Below are positions 25,687 through 33,672 of a stretch of 64,000 nt of DNA, piece after piece. The stretch's first letter is position 1, and every line of letters starts with the position of its first letter. The notes beneath the pieces were generated by a model. That model was given only the letters and a program-made list of their open reading frames with translations, did no database searches and was not told where the DNA came from. This DNA is from CAXXOK01 sp963664595 (GTDB taxonomy: Bacteria; Bacillota; Clostridia; Christensenellales; Aristaeellaceae): NCBI GenBank assembly GCA_963664595.2, contig CAXXOK010000010.1:620001-684000 (forward strand). The letters are read 5' to 3'. The position numbers were made by a program, and so were the translations under genes.

Positions 25687-26724
25687 ATGGCAGACAACGA
25701 TCGTTTCATCACCACCGATTTTCGGCAGGGTGAAGACGAACAGGAGCTTTCTCTTCGTCCTAAGTCCCTGCGTGACTATGTTGGACAGGAGCCCATTAAG
25801 AAAAACCTGAAAATCTCAATCACCGCCGCGTTGGAGCGCCGGGAAGCGATTGATCATCTTCTCCTGTACGGGCCTCCCGGCTTGGGCAAAACCACACTGG
25901 CCGGGATTATCGCGGCGGAAATGGGCCAGAATATACGCATTACCAGCGGCCCGGCCATCGACCGTCCCGGTGATCTGGCCAGCATCCTGACCAATCTCAA
26001 TGACGGCGATTTGCTGTTTATCGACGAAATTCACCGGCTGAGCCGTTCGGTGGAAGAAGTGCTGTACCCGGCCATGGAGGATTGCGCGCTGGACATTATG
26101 ATCGGCAAAGGTCCTTCCGCTCGCAGCATCCGTTTAGATCTTCCAAAGTTTACACTGGTCGGCGCCACCACCCGCCCCGGGTTGATCTCCGCGCCGCTGC
26201 GGGACCGCTTTGGTATGCTGTTCCGGCTGGAGCTGTATTCCAATGAAGAGCTTTCTCAGATTTTAAAGCGCAATGCGAAAATCCTCTGTGTGCAAAGCGA
26301 TGAAAATGGTATACTGGAAATCGCGTCGCGCAGCCGCGGCACGCCCCGCATTGCCAACCGCATGCTGCGCCGCGTGCGGGATTACGCACAGGTGAAGTGC
26401 GATGGCTGCATCACGTTGGAAACCGCCAGAAAGGCGCTGGATCTGCTGGATGTAGACGCTATCGGCCTGGATCGTGTGGACCGTACCATGCTGCTCACCA
26501 TGATCGATAAGTTTGCCGGCGGCCCAGTGGGGTTGGAAACGCTGAGCGCGATGACCGGGGAAGACGTCAACACCATTGAGGATGTCTATGAGCCGTATCT
26601 GATGCAGCTTGGGTTCATCATCCGCACACCGCGCGGCCGGATAGTCACCAAAGCGGCCTATGAACACCTGGGACGCAAGCCCCTGGACGAACCCGAAGAC
26701 GATGAAGAACAGATGAGGATATAA
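25687..26724 (+). CDS. ruvB: Holliday junction helicase RuvB
   Basis: 345 residues. Walker A is LLYGPPGLGKTTLAGI, Walker B is LLFIDEIHRL, sensor 1 is VGATTRPGLISAPLRDRFG, and the C-terminal winged helix includes RTPRGRIVTKAAYEHLG. It is the AAA+ motor of branch migration with RuvA. It follows ruvA by 21 bases and precedes queA by 3. Confidence 0.97.
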   Translation: MADNDRFITTDFRQGEDEQELSLRPKSLRDYVGQEPIKKNLKISITAALERREAIDHLLLYGPPGLGKTTLAGIIAAEMGQNIRITSGPAIDRPGDLASILTNLNDGDLLFIDEIHRLSRSVEEVLYPAMEDCALDIMIGKGPSARSIRLDLPKFTLVGATTRPGLISAPLRDRFGMLFRLELYSNEELSQILKRNAKILCVQSDENGILEIASRSRGTPRIANRMLRRVRDYAQVKCDGCITLETARKALDLLDVDAIGLDRVDRTMLLTMIDKFAGGPVGLETLSAMTGEDVNTIEDVYEPYLMQLGFIIRTPRGRIVTKAAYEHLGRKPLDEPEDDEEQMRI

Positions 26725-26727
26725 CGG

Positions 26728-27753
26728 TTGAAAACAAGCGATTTTCATTATGATCTCCCGCAGGAGCTGATTGCACAGACGCCCGTCTCCCCGCGTGACC
26801 ACTCCCGTCTGCTGGTCTATGACCGCAAGAATCAGTCCATACAACATTTACATTTTTATGATTTGCCCGGTTTTCTGCACGCAGGTGACGCGCTGGTGCT
26901 TAACGAAACCAAGGTGATCCCCGCCCGTTTACTCGGCAGCAAGGAAGGCTCCGGCATTCCGGTGGAGATTTTGCTTCTCAAGCGTAACAATCAAACAGAC
27001 TGGGAGGCGCTTGTCCGTCCCGGCCGCCGTTTGTTGCCCGGCACTTGCTGCACGTTCGGCAACGGCGAGCTTCGGGCGGAAATTTTATCCACGCTGGATC
27101 AGGGCCTGCGGTTGGTGCGCTTCCATTATCAGGGCGTTTTTGAGGTGCTGCTGCAGGAGCTTGGAAAAATGCCTCTGCCGCCCTATATCCAAACACAGCT
27201 TCAGGACAACAGCCAATATCAAACGGTTTATGCAAAGCAGGATGGCAGCGCCGCCGCGCCTACCGCCGGGCTGCATTTTACGCCGGAGCTGCTATCGTCA
27301 ATCCGAAACCAGGGGATCGATATTGTCCCCATTTTGCTGCATGTCGGTCTGGGCACCTTCCGGCCTGTCGCCGCGGAAAACGTGGAGGACCATCACATGC
27401 ATTCAGAGTTTTACGATGTATCCGCATCCGCCGCAGAGCGGATCAACAACGCCCGCCAAAATGGCCACCGCTGTATCTGCGTGGGAACAACCAGCGTGCG
27501 CACGCTGGAATCCGTAACGGATGAAAACGGCAAGGTGCTGGCGAAGCATGGCGATACCAATATCTTCATCACACCCGGCTATGCTTTCAGGGCCGTGGAC
27601 GCGCTGATCACGAATTTTCACCTGCCGGAGAGTACGCTTCTGATGCTCGTTTCCGCCCTGACGGGCAGAGAAGAAGCGATGCGGGTGTATCGCATCGCCG
27701 TGGAACAGAAGTATCGGTTTTTCTCTTTTGGGGACGCCATGCTGATTGTGTAA
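26728..27753 (+). CDS. queA: tRNA preQ1(34) S-adenosylmethionine ribosyltransferase-isomerase
   Basis: 341 residues beginning at a TTG (26728), with GAGGAT upstream. Family motifs are FHYDLPQELIAQTP, LNETKVIPARL, AAPTAGLHFTPELL, LHVGLGTFRPV and TTSVRTLES. QueA transfers and rearranges the ribosyl of SAM onto preQ1 in the tRNA wobble position, the step before queuosine. The ruvCAB-queA order is common in Bacillota. No other queuosine gene is in the window. Confidence 0.96.
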   Translation: MKTSDFHYDLPQELIAQTPVSPRDHSRLLVYDRKNQSIQHLHFYDLPGFLHAGDALVLNETKVIPARLLGSKEGSGIPVEILLLKRNNQTDWEALVRPGRRLLPGTCCTFGNGELRAEILSTLDQGLRLVRFHYQGVFEVLLQELGKMPLPPYIQTQLQDNSQYQTVYAKQDGSAAAPTAGLHFTPELLSSIRNQGIDIVPILLHVGLGTFRPVAAENVEDHHMHSEFYDVSASAAERINNARQNGHRCICVGTTSVRTLESVTDENGKVLAKHGDTNIFITPGYAFRAVDALITNFHLPESTLLMLVSALTGREEAMRVYRIAVEQKYRFFSFGDAMLIV

Positions 27754-27757
27754 TCCC

Positions 27758-28405
27758 CTATTCTTCCGTTTTCTCCGGCTCGGGTTTTACTTTGTTGCCG
27801 ATTTTAGTCTCTGTGCCATGCAGCAGCCGCTTGATATTCTCCCGGTGCCGTATCACAACGACAACGAATAAAGCGGTAGCAAACAGGCATAAAAACCATT
27901 GGCTGGTATGGAACACGCATGTCAGCACGAAAAAACTGAACAGCATGCAGATGCTGCCAAGGCTGATATAGCGTGTCAATGCAATCAGCAAAACGCAGAT
28001 TGCAACGGCAATCCCCCCAAGCAGCGGATCGACAAACAGGATTACCGCGGTGGACGAAGCAACGCCTTTGCCGCCTTTGAACGAAAAGAACACCGGCCAG
28101 TTATGGCCCGCAATCACAGCCAGGCCGCCGATCATTGTTCCAAAGCGCGCGATCCCGAAGGTTTCACCCGGTAAAATCAGGCTGCCGATCCAACAGGCTG
28201 CTGCCGCCTTGAGTGAATCACCGAGAAACGTGATCACACCCTGGCGGATGCCAAGTACGCGCAGCACATTGCTTGCGCCTGTATTTTTGCTGCCGGCGTT
28301 ACGGATGTTTACCCCTGAACGACGGCTTACCAGAATACCTGTCGATATGCAGCCCAATAGGTAGCCGATTGCCGCTACGGCAATGGTTAACAATACATTG
28401 CTCAT
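27758..28405 (-). CDS. plsY: Glycerol-3-phosphate acyltransferase PlsY
   Basis: 215 residues, all-helical membrane protein with about seven hydrophobic segments. It has the PlsY blocks GYLLGCISTGILVS, RNAGSKNTGASNVLRVLG and GHNWPVFFSFKGGKGVAS. It acylates glycerol-3-phosphate using acyl-phosphate, the first step of phospholipid synthesis. The start overlaps the stop of hom by 4 bp (ATGA). A short charged tail follows the last helix. It converges on queA with four bases between. Confidence 0.94.
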   Translation of the reverse strand: MSNVLLTIAVAAIGYLLGCISTGILVSRRSGVNIRNAGSKNTGASNVLRVLGIRQGVITFLGDSLKAAAACWIGSLILPGETFGIARFGTMIGGLAVIAGHNWPVFFSFKGGKGVASSTAVILFVDPLLGGIAVAICVLLIALTRYISLGSICMLFSFFVLTCVFHTSQWFLCLFATALFVVVVIRHRENIKRLLHGTETKIGNKVKPEPEKTEE

Positions 28406-29719
28406 AATGTCTCCATTTCATGATCGTTGTTTTGATTCCCCATTTTCTCCTGTTCAACGCGGATGATGCTCGCAAGGTTGCGGTTTCCGGGTTGATGCTT
28501 TGCAGCGCAGATTGATGCCTTTTCACTGGCAATATGGGTGATAATCACCAGCGTAACGCGCCCATCCCGCTGTTCGCCCTTTTGCTGCACAGCCGCCAGG
28601 CTGACGTTCGCATCGGCGAAGGCGCTGGCAATGGTTCCCAAAACGCCGGGTTTGTCCATCGCCATCATACGGATGTAGAATGGGCATTGCCAGTTTCTGT
28701 TATTGATCAGCGCAACCTTGGGGTTCAGTTCGTTGGAAAAGGTTGGGTAGCGGTGCTTCGTCGTGGTGGCTGCACGCTCCAGATCGCTTACAATAGCGCT
28801 GGCGTCGGCATATCGCCCGCGCCGCGGCCCAGCAGCATCATTTCCTTGCAGGCATGCCCGAACAGATAGACCGCGTTAAACGAGCCGTTTACGTTGGCCA
28901 GCGGATGGTCGCTGGGATAAAGGTGGGGATGGACACGCGTTTCCACATTCAGTCCGTCCCGCTTGGCGATTGCCAGCAGCTTTAGCGTATAGCCCAGCTC
29001 CTCACCGCAGCGGATATCCTCCGGGGTGATATCGGTAATTCCTTCTACAATACGTCTTCAACGAACGCGTCCATGAAACGCGATGGAGCCAGAATGCTCA
29101 GCTTGTAAGCGGCATCCAGCCCTTCCACATCGGAAGAGGGATCCGGCTCCGCAAGACCCAGGCGCTGGGCATCCTTGAGAACCGCGTTGTAGTCGGCGTT
29201 TTCCTTGCTCATTACGGGTGAGTATATAGTTCGTGGTGCCGTTGATAATCCCCAGCACCTTGGATATACGGTTGGCCTGGAGGCTTTCCTCCAGCGAGTG
29301 GATGATGGGAAATGGCCGCGCATACGGCCGCCTCGTAATACAGCCCCGCTCCGGATTTTTTGCGGCCTTCTGCAGCTCATGCCAATGCAGCGCAAAGGCA
29401 ACCTTGTTGGCTGTAATAACGGTTTTCCGGCTTTCAGCGCATGCAGCATATAGGTGTAGGCAGGCTGCTCCCCGCCTAAAAACTCAACCACCATCTGAAT
29501 TTCGGGATCGTCCAGAACATCCTCCGGGTCTGTTGTCAATACGCCCTTGGGAAACGTGATATCACGCTGCTTATTCAAGGAGCGGACCAGAACCTTTTTG
29601 ATGTAAAACGTGAGTCCCGCGCGATGCGCGATATCGCTTGCAAACCCTTCCAGCAGCCGCCATACACCGCTGCCCACATTGCCGCACCCCAGAAATCCGA
29701 TGGTGACCTTCTGTATCAT
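28402..29719 (-). pseudogene. hom: Homoserine dehydrogenase, broken by several one-base indels
   Basis: The N-terminus at 29719 (MIQKVTIGFLGCGNVGSGV) is the NAD(P) site; the C-terminal piece (28402-28668) is an ACT domain (DKPGVLGTIASAFADANVS). In between, the expected protein can be followed only by changing frame near 28805, 29050, 29215, 29330-29350 and 29430. The conserved words KVAFALHW, IINGTTNYILT, DAAYKLSIL and GEELGYTLKLLA are all present. In the right frames the sequence is well conserved with no substitutions that look damaging, which argues for sequencing error rather than decay. Intact, it would make homoserine for threonine and methionine. Confidence 0.85.
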
Positions 29720-29720
29720 G

Positions 29721-30508
29721 CTATGCCTTCCTCTCGTGTTTTCGATTCCGATGGTACAGGATTTTCAGACCCTTCAGCGTAAGCAGCCCATCGAAATGGT
29801 CGATCACTTTATCGTCCTGCTTAATCAGCACGGCCAGGCCGCCGGTGGCTACCACTTTTGCGTCGGGCGCGTTCAGTTCGGTGCGCATGCGCTTGACTAT
29901 GTAATCAACCAAACCAATGGTGCCATAAATAATGCCGGATTGCAAGTTGGTAATCGTGGTACGCCCCGATCACGGTTTCCGGCTTGATCAGCTCAAACCG
30001 CGGCAGCTTGAAGCGGTACCTACCAATGCCTCACTGGAAAGCTTGATTCCGGGGCTGATGCATCCGCCCCAAAAAGCAGCCCTCCGCATCGATCGCCCCG
30101 AAGGTGGTCGCCGTTCCGAAATCGATAAAAATACAGGGTCCGCCATATTCCTCATAAGCGGGCCACGGCGTTGGCAATACGGTCGCTGCCCAGCTCGCGC
30201 GGGTTTTCATACTTGATATTGATCCCTGTTTTAATACCCGGGCCTACCATCAGAGGCGACATACCGAAATAATTGCGGCACATGTGCTCCAATGTGAAGT
30301 TCATGGTGGGAACCACGCTGGAGATGGAGATGCCTTCCACGACGCTCAGCTTTAATCCGTCATGGGTAAACAGGTTTTCAAACAGAATCCCGTATTCATC
30401 GGACGTGTAGGTTGTATTCGTGGAAAAACGTCCGTACTTAACGAGCGTATCGCCGTCAAACAACGCGGTTTTGATATTCGTATTGCCAACATCCATGGTC
30501 AGTATCAT
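29721..30508 (-). pseudogene. coaX: Type III pantothenate kinase, frameshifted
   Basis: The first 118 residues from 30508 (MILTMDVGNTNIKTALFDG) are a clean CoaX N-terminus, with NPRELGSDRIAN as the P-loop-like conserved block. Then the frame breaks near 30158. The middle can be read in other frames (PCIFIDFGTATTFGAID, SPGIKLSSEALVG) with more breaks near 30070, 30010 and 29955, and the end (29721-29945) returns as LQSGIIYG...ATGGLAVLI. Start has AAGGAG upstream. CoaX performs the first step of coenzyme A synthesis and is usually essential when no other kinase exists, so real loss is unlikely. It lies between the ECF gene and hom in one operon. Confidence 0.85.
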
Positions 30509-30522
30509 TGTAGAAAGCTCCT

Positions 30523-31170
30523 TTATCTCTTCTTTTTCACCTTTACTACCGCAGCCATAATTGCCGGAACAAGAATCATGGTTGCAATAGCCTCCGGAAT
30601 ACCGTTAGGCAATGCTACTCCAAAAAACAGAAATTTACCGACTGCGTTGGCATACTGTTCAAGACCGATATTTGTAATTATTTCCGCTATCCGTTCTCTA
30701 TAGACAAGAAAAAGTGCAAGAAGAACAAATGTCGTATTGGTTAAGCTACCAATAAAAGCGGAAACAGTCCAGGCAATGGATTTCGTTGACTTTCGATTCG
30801 GCAGAACCGAATGGATTATTTTATAAGATGCCCATGCGGTTAACGGTATCAGCAGTCGCGGGATAACAGATATCAAAGGGTTAATAAAGAGTGGGTCGAA
30901 CAGCGTTGCCGGTGCTGTTAATCCTTTCAGTAAAGTGCCCATGCCAAATTCCAGCGCAAGAATGAATCCAACCAAGGGTCCTTCTGCCAGAAGCCCTATT
31001 AAAACCGGAATATGAATAAACGTGATTTCAATAGATGTTCCAGGCAAACGCATAAGTCCGACAGGGGTATAGATCATGATGAGGATAAGGGCCGCGAGCA
31101 TTGATGTAATCACAATGCGCTGCGTTGACCAGGCTTTTCCGGGGTTGGCTGCCGTGTTGGTTCCGTTCAT
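30523..31170 (-). CDS. ECF transporter S component, possibly for pantothenate
   Basis: 215 residues with about six hydrophobic segments and an N-terminal soluble stretch (MNGTNTAANPGKAW). The pattern PVGLMRLPGTSIEITFIHIPVLIGLLAEGPLVGF fits the S components of energy-coupling factor vitamin transporters. It directly precedes the pantothenate kinase gene by 14 bases, so pantothenate is the best guess for its substrate (PanT-like). The A/T content looks higher than in neighbouring genes. No AAA or T component is present here; a shared module elsewhere in the genome is expected. Confidence 0.8.
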   Translation of the reverse strand: MNGTNTAANPGKAWSTQRIVITSMLAALILIMIYTPVGLMRLPGTSIEITFIHIPVLIGLLAEGPLVGFILALEFGMGTLLKGLTAPATLFDPLFINPLISVIPRLLIPLTAWASYKIIHSVLPNRKSTKSIAWTVSAFIGSLTNTTFVLLALFLVYRERIAEIITNIGLEQYANAVGKFLFFGVALPNGIPEAIATMILVPAIMAAVVKVKKKR

Positions 31171-31238
31171 AGTGTTTCCTCCGTTCGAGTTCTTTGGGGA
31201 TACCCGACGTACCTAAAGTTACCGGTTGATGACCTGCG

Positions 31239-31301
31239 GCGTCCAATCAATTGTATTGGCGCTGCATTGATAATTATATCTATAATGACGCTCCTTGTAA
31301 A
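31239..31301 (-). promoter_or_regulatory. Promoter and leader hairpin of the ECF-coaX-hom-plsY operon
   Basis: Minus strand: -35 TTTACA (31296-31301), 17-base spacer, perfect -10 TATAAT (31273-31278). Just downstream of the start point a dyad, GCGTCCAAT at 31239-31247 and ATTGGCGC at 31255-31262, would form a hairpin or an operator. The remaining leader to the ATG at 31170 is about 70 bases and ends in GGAGG. I recognise no known riboswitch. Confidence 0.65.
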
Positions 31302-31379
31302 CAGAGCGGCCAAACCGCCGAATATGCTTTCTATTTTCCCGTTTCTGGAGTATAATTACCGATGAAAGGGGGCACGTGC

Positions 31380-32213
31380 GTGGCAAGAAGCAGGATAGGC
31401 ATCATGGGCGGAAGTTTTAACCCTATTCATCGGCGTCATTTGCAAATTGCCGCAAGTGCTCTGGAAGAAGTTAAGCTGGACAGGGTGCTTTTTATCCCCA
31501 ATGGCAACCCTCCCCATAAAAACAGCGAATTGGTGGATGCCGGCCACCGTTTGGAAATGACCCGGCTCGCCTTGATCCCGTACCAAAAGTTCATAGTATC
31601 CGATATCGAAATCAACCGTGACGGCATCATGTATACGGCCGATACGCTGAAGCTTTTGCATAAGCAGTATAAAAACGCGGATCTGTTTTTTATTATCGGC
31701 GAGGATTCCCTGTTTGATCTGGAGCATTGGATGCGCCCACAGGAAATTTTTGCGCAGTGTACCCTTGTTGTGTGCATGCGTCAGCACCGCAATGTGGAAG
31801 ACCATCCCTATGTCAGCCAGCTTCGCGCACAGGGCGCTGTATTCCAGTTTCTCACCTTACGTCCTCTCAACATCAGCGCGTCCGATATCCGCCGCCAGAT
31901 TGCAAACGGCATAATCAACGATATGCTGCTGACACCGGAGATATGCGAGTATATCCGTATTATGAATTTATACGGCTCCTCATCTGCGCCGGACGGCGCG
32001 GCGCAAGCCTATGAACAACTGAAAAAGGATCTAACGGACGACCGTCTGCTGCATTCCATGGCCGTAGCCTATACGGCCAACCGGCTGGCGCGGATACACC
32101 AGCTAGACGTCCCAGCGTGCGAGATGGCCGCTTTGCTGCACGACTGCGCCAAATGCATCAATTTGAAAACCCTTCAAAAAAATCGCGCGCAGCGCAAAAC
32201 TTACCCTGCTTGA
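31380..32213 (+). CDS. nadD: Nicotinate-nucleotide adenylyltransferase fused to HD domain (YqeK), frame lost near 32180
   Basis: NadD occupies about residues 1-195 from the GTG at 31380 (AAAGGGGG seven bases upstream; the ATG at 31362 is upstream of that site). GIMGGSFNPIHRRHL holds the nucleotidyl-transferase HxxH-type motif and PLNISASDIRRQI the C-terminal ISSTxIR equivalent. It makes nicotinate adenine dinucleotide. From about residue 205 a YqeK-type HD phosphohydrolase follows in the same frame (LHSMAVAYTANRLA, LLHDCAKC) until an A7 run near 32178 shifts the frame and the frame ends at 32213. NadD and YqeK are often neighbours and in some clostridia fused. A TATAAT at 31351-31356 may be its -10. 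Confidence 0.88.
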   Translation: MARSRIGIMGGSFNPIHRRHLQIAASALEEVKLDRVLFIPNGNPPHKNSELVDAGHRLEMTRLALIPYQKFIVSDIEINRDGIMYTADTLKLLHKQYKNADLFFIIGEDSLFDLEHWMRPQEIFAQCTLVVCMRQHRNVEDHPYVSQLRAQGAVFQFLTLRPLNISASDIRRQIANGIINDMLLTPEICEYIRIMNLYGSSSAPDGAAQAYEQLKKDLTDDRLLHSMAVAYTANRLARIHQLDVPACEMAALLHDCAKCINLKTLQKNRAQRKTYPA

Positions 32214-32564
32214 CGAGGAGCTGCGTTCCCCCGGCCTGTTGCACGGACCGGTGGGCGCTGTGATCGCGGAAGAAAAATACGGTATCCATGACCCGGTGAT
32301 TCTCAAGGCGATTGCCGTGCATACCACGGGCTATGCCGGGATGACGAAGTTTGATATGGTCATCTTTCTGGCCGACAAAATTGAGCCTTACCGCAAGCCT
32401 TTTCCGCAGCTGACGGAAATCCGTTGTGCTAGCCGACCGTGATCTGTACAAAGCCACCTACGCCATGCTTCGTACCTCTATGGAATATGTTTCCCAAACA
32501 AGTAGGCCGCTCCATCCCGACACGAAAAAAAACACTGCAATGGTTACTGATCCAAAACACATGA
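32040..32564 (+). pseudogene. yqeK: YqeK-type HD hydrolase domain of NadD, three frame breaks
   Basis: The HD domain begins in frame with NadD and has LLHDCAKCINL. Continuing past it needs one base removed in the A run near 32178, then one near 32425 (CGTTGTG), then one in the A8 run near 32530, after which the frame runs DTKKTLQWLLIQNT to a TGA at 32562-32564. Restored, it has HGPVGAVIAEEKYG, IAVHTTGYAGM and FLADKIEPYRKPF, all typical YqeK. YqeK hydrolyses diadenosine tetraphosphate in Bacillus. Three single-base gains in homopolymers suggest read error. Confidence 0.8.
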
Positions 32565-32576
32565 AGGGAGAGATTC

Positions 32577-32930
32577 TTGTCAATGACATCTAAGGAAATT
32601 GCGTTACAGGCCGCTACCATACTGCACCAGAAGGGTGCACAGAACATCGTTGTGCTTGATGTTGCCAAAATGACCGTCGTTACGGAAGTCATGGTTATCG
32701 CCTCAGGGAGAAACGTGCTGCAGGCAAGGGCGCTGGCGGAGGATGTGGAAGAGCAATTGTCAAAATTGCTGATTGAGCCGCTGCGTTCGGACGGGCATCC
32801 CGGCAGCCGCTGGGTTGTGCTGGATTATGGCGCCGTACTTATTCATATTTTCCTGCCGCAGGAGCGCGAATTCTATCACCTGGACAAGCTTTGGGAACTG
32901 GATAACAACTATATTCCCGCTTCCGTTTGA
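32577..32930 (+). CDS. rsfS: Ribosomal silencing factor RsfS
   Basis: 117 residues. It has the RsfS/Iojap blocks VVLDVAKMTVVTEVMVIASG, ARALAEDVEEQL and GSRWVVLDYGAVLIHIFLPQEREFYHLDKLW. RsfS binds L14 and keeps ribosomal subunits apart in starvation. The TTG at 32577 lies six bases after AAGGGAG; the ATG two codons later is an alternative. It immediately follows the NadD-YqeK gene, the normal order, which supports that gene being functional in the living cell. Confidence 0.94.
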   Translation: MSMTSKEIALQAATILHQKGAQNIVVLDVAKMTVVTEVMVIASGRNVLQARALAEDVEEQLSKLLIEPLRSDGHPGSRWVVLDYGAVLIHIFLPQEREFYHLDKLWELDNNYIPASV

Positions 32931-33010
32931 AGAAGATGAGTGACTGAAGTACATTTTGCTCACTTCCTGCGCCATGAAATAAACTGACCGAGATTTTACG
33001 TTTCGCTATT

Positions 33011-33046
33011 ACAGGCCGGGTACAGCAATTGCCCGGCCTGTTTTCT
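33011..33046 (+). terminator. Terminator of the nadD-rsfS operon
   Basis: Stem ACAGGCCGGG (33011-33020) with CCCGGCCTGT (33032-33041), followed by TTTTCTT. Confidence 0.88.
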
Positions 33047-33070
33047 TATTATCATAAACGAATTACCGGT

Positions 33071-33113
33071 ATAAAAAGTGTGAGCGGGAAACGCTGATTT
33101 CCCGCTCACACTT
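33071..33113 (-). terminator. Terminator of the SH3/peptidoglycan-binding gene
   Basis: A perfect 16-bp stem (33076-33091 with 33098-33113) around a six-base loop; on the minus strand it is followed by TTTTTAT. It lies 20 bases beyond the restored stop of the wall-protein gene. Confidence 0.9.
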
Positions 33114-33132
33114 TATATGCAGTTTACTTTTC

Positions 33133-33672
33133 TCAATAATCGTTTCCCTGCGCCAGGGCCATCGCCATCGTTGCGGGTCCATGCCAAATCCACTGCTTTT
33201 TGGTGCGACGTTGCATACGGACCGATAGCTGCCACCTGCTCTGCTGTTCGCGGGAAGTGGATGCACAGGTGACCGTCGAAATTGTTTGACAGCAGAGGAT
33301 TCGTGCCATGCGCCGTATCGTGCGTAGTTGCGATATATACGCTGCCGTTGCTGAACGCCACCCACACGGGTTTGGGCGTCCAGGTGACTTCCTCTCTCCA
33401 AACGCCTGATACATTTTTGCCGTATCCTCCGCGGTGGAAGGATAGCCGTCTGCATGGGCGCCAAAGCTGAAGAGCGTAATATGCCAGCTGATCCCCGTTG
33501 TGTAATCGTATACCGTTACGTTGGGGTACTGTCTGGCTACTGCACGGACTTCATCATACCAGTTTGCATACCGCACGCTGGAAGCGCTGATGGCGCCGTT
33601 TACATTGGGTGCTACGGCTGCCGTAGCTTTTTTCTCCTCGTTCTCCTCTTTCACCTTGCTGATGGTATTCAA
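33133..33672 (-). pseudogene. Detached C-terminal domain of the SH3/peptidoglycan-binding protein
   Basis: This stretch continues the reading of the large wall protein after a one-base gain in the T run near 33675. It has the conserved C-terminal domain found in clostridial spore-cortex-lytic-like binding proteins: SSVRYANWYDEVRAV, FGAHADGYPSTAEDTAKM, then (one base off, near 33390) VWVAFSNGSVYIATTHDTAHG and NNFDGHLCIHFPRT, and finally (near 33180) back to the first frame with the stop at 33133. His and Cys positions (HAD, THDTAHG, HLCIHF) look like a metal site. The breaks are again single bases in or next to homopolymers. Confidence 0.7.

Noticed and set aside
28402..30508. Split hom and coaX as separate small genes
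   Set aside because: The fragments continue one another when frame is changed, so they are pieces of single broken genes rather than independent proteins.
33076..33113. Possible copy of the palindromic element (contains AACGCTGATT)
   Set aside because: It is a simple perfect terminator stem; the other family words are absent, so the shared word is chance.
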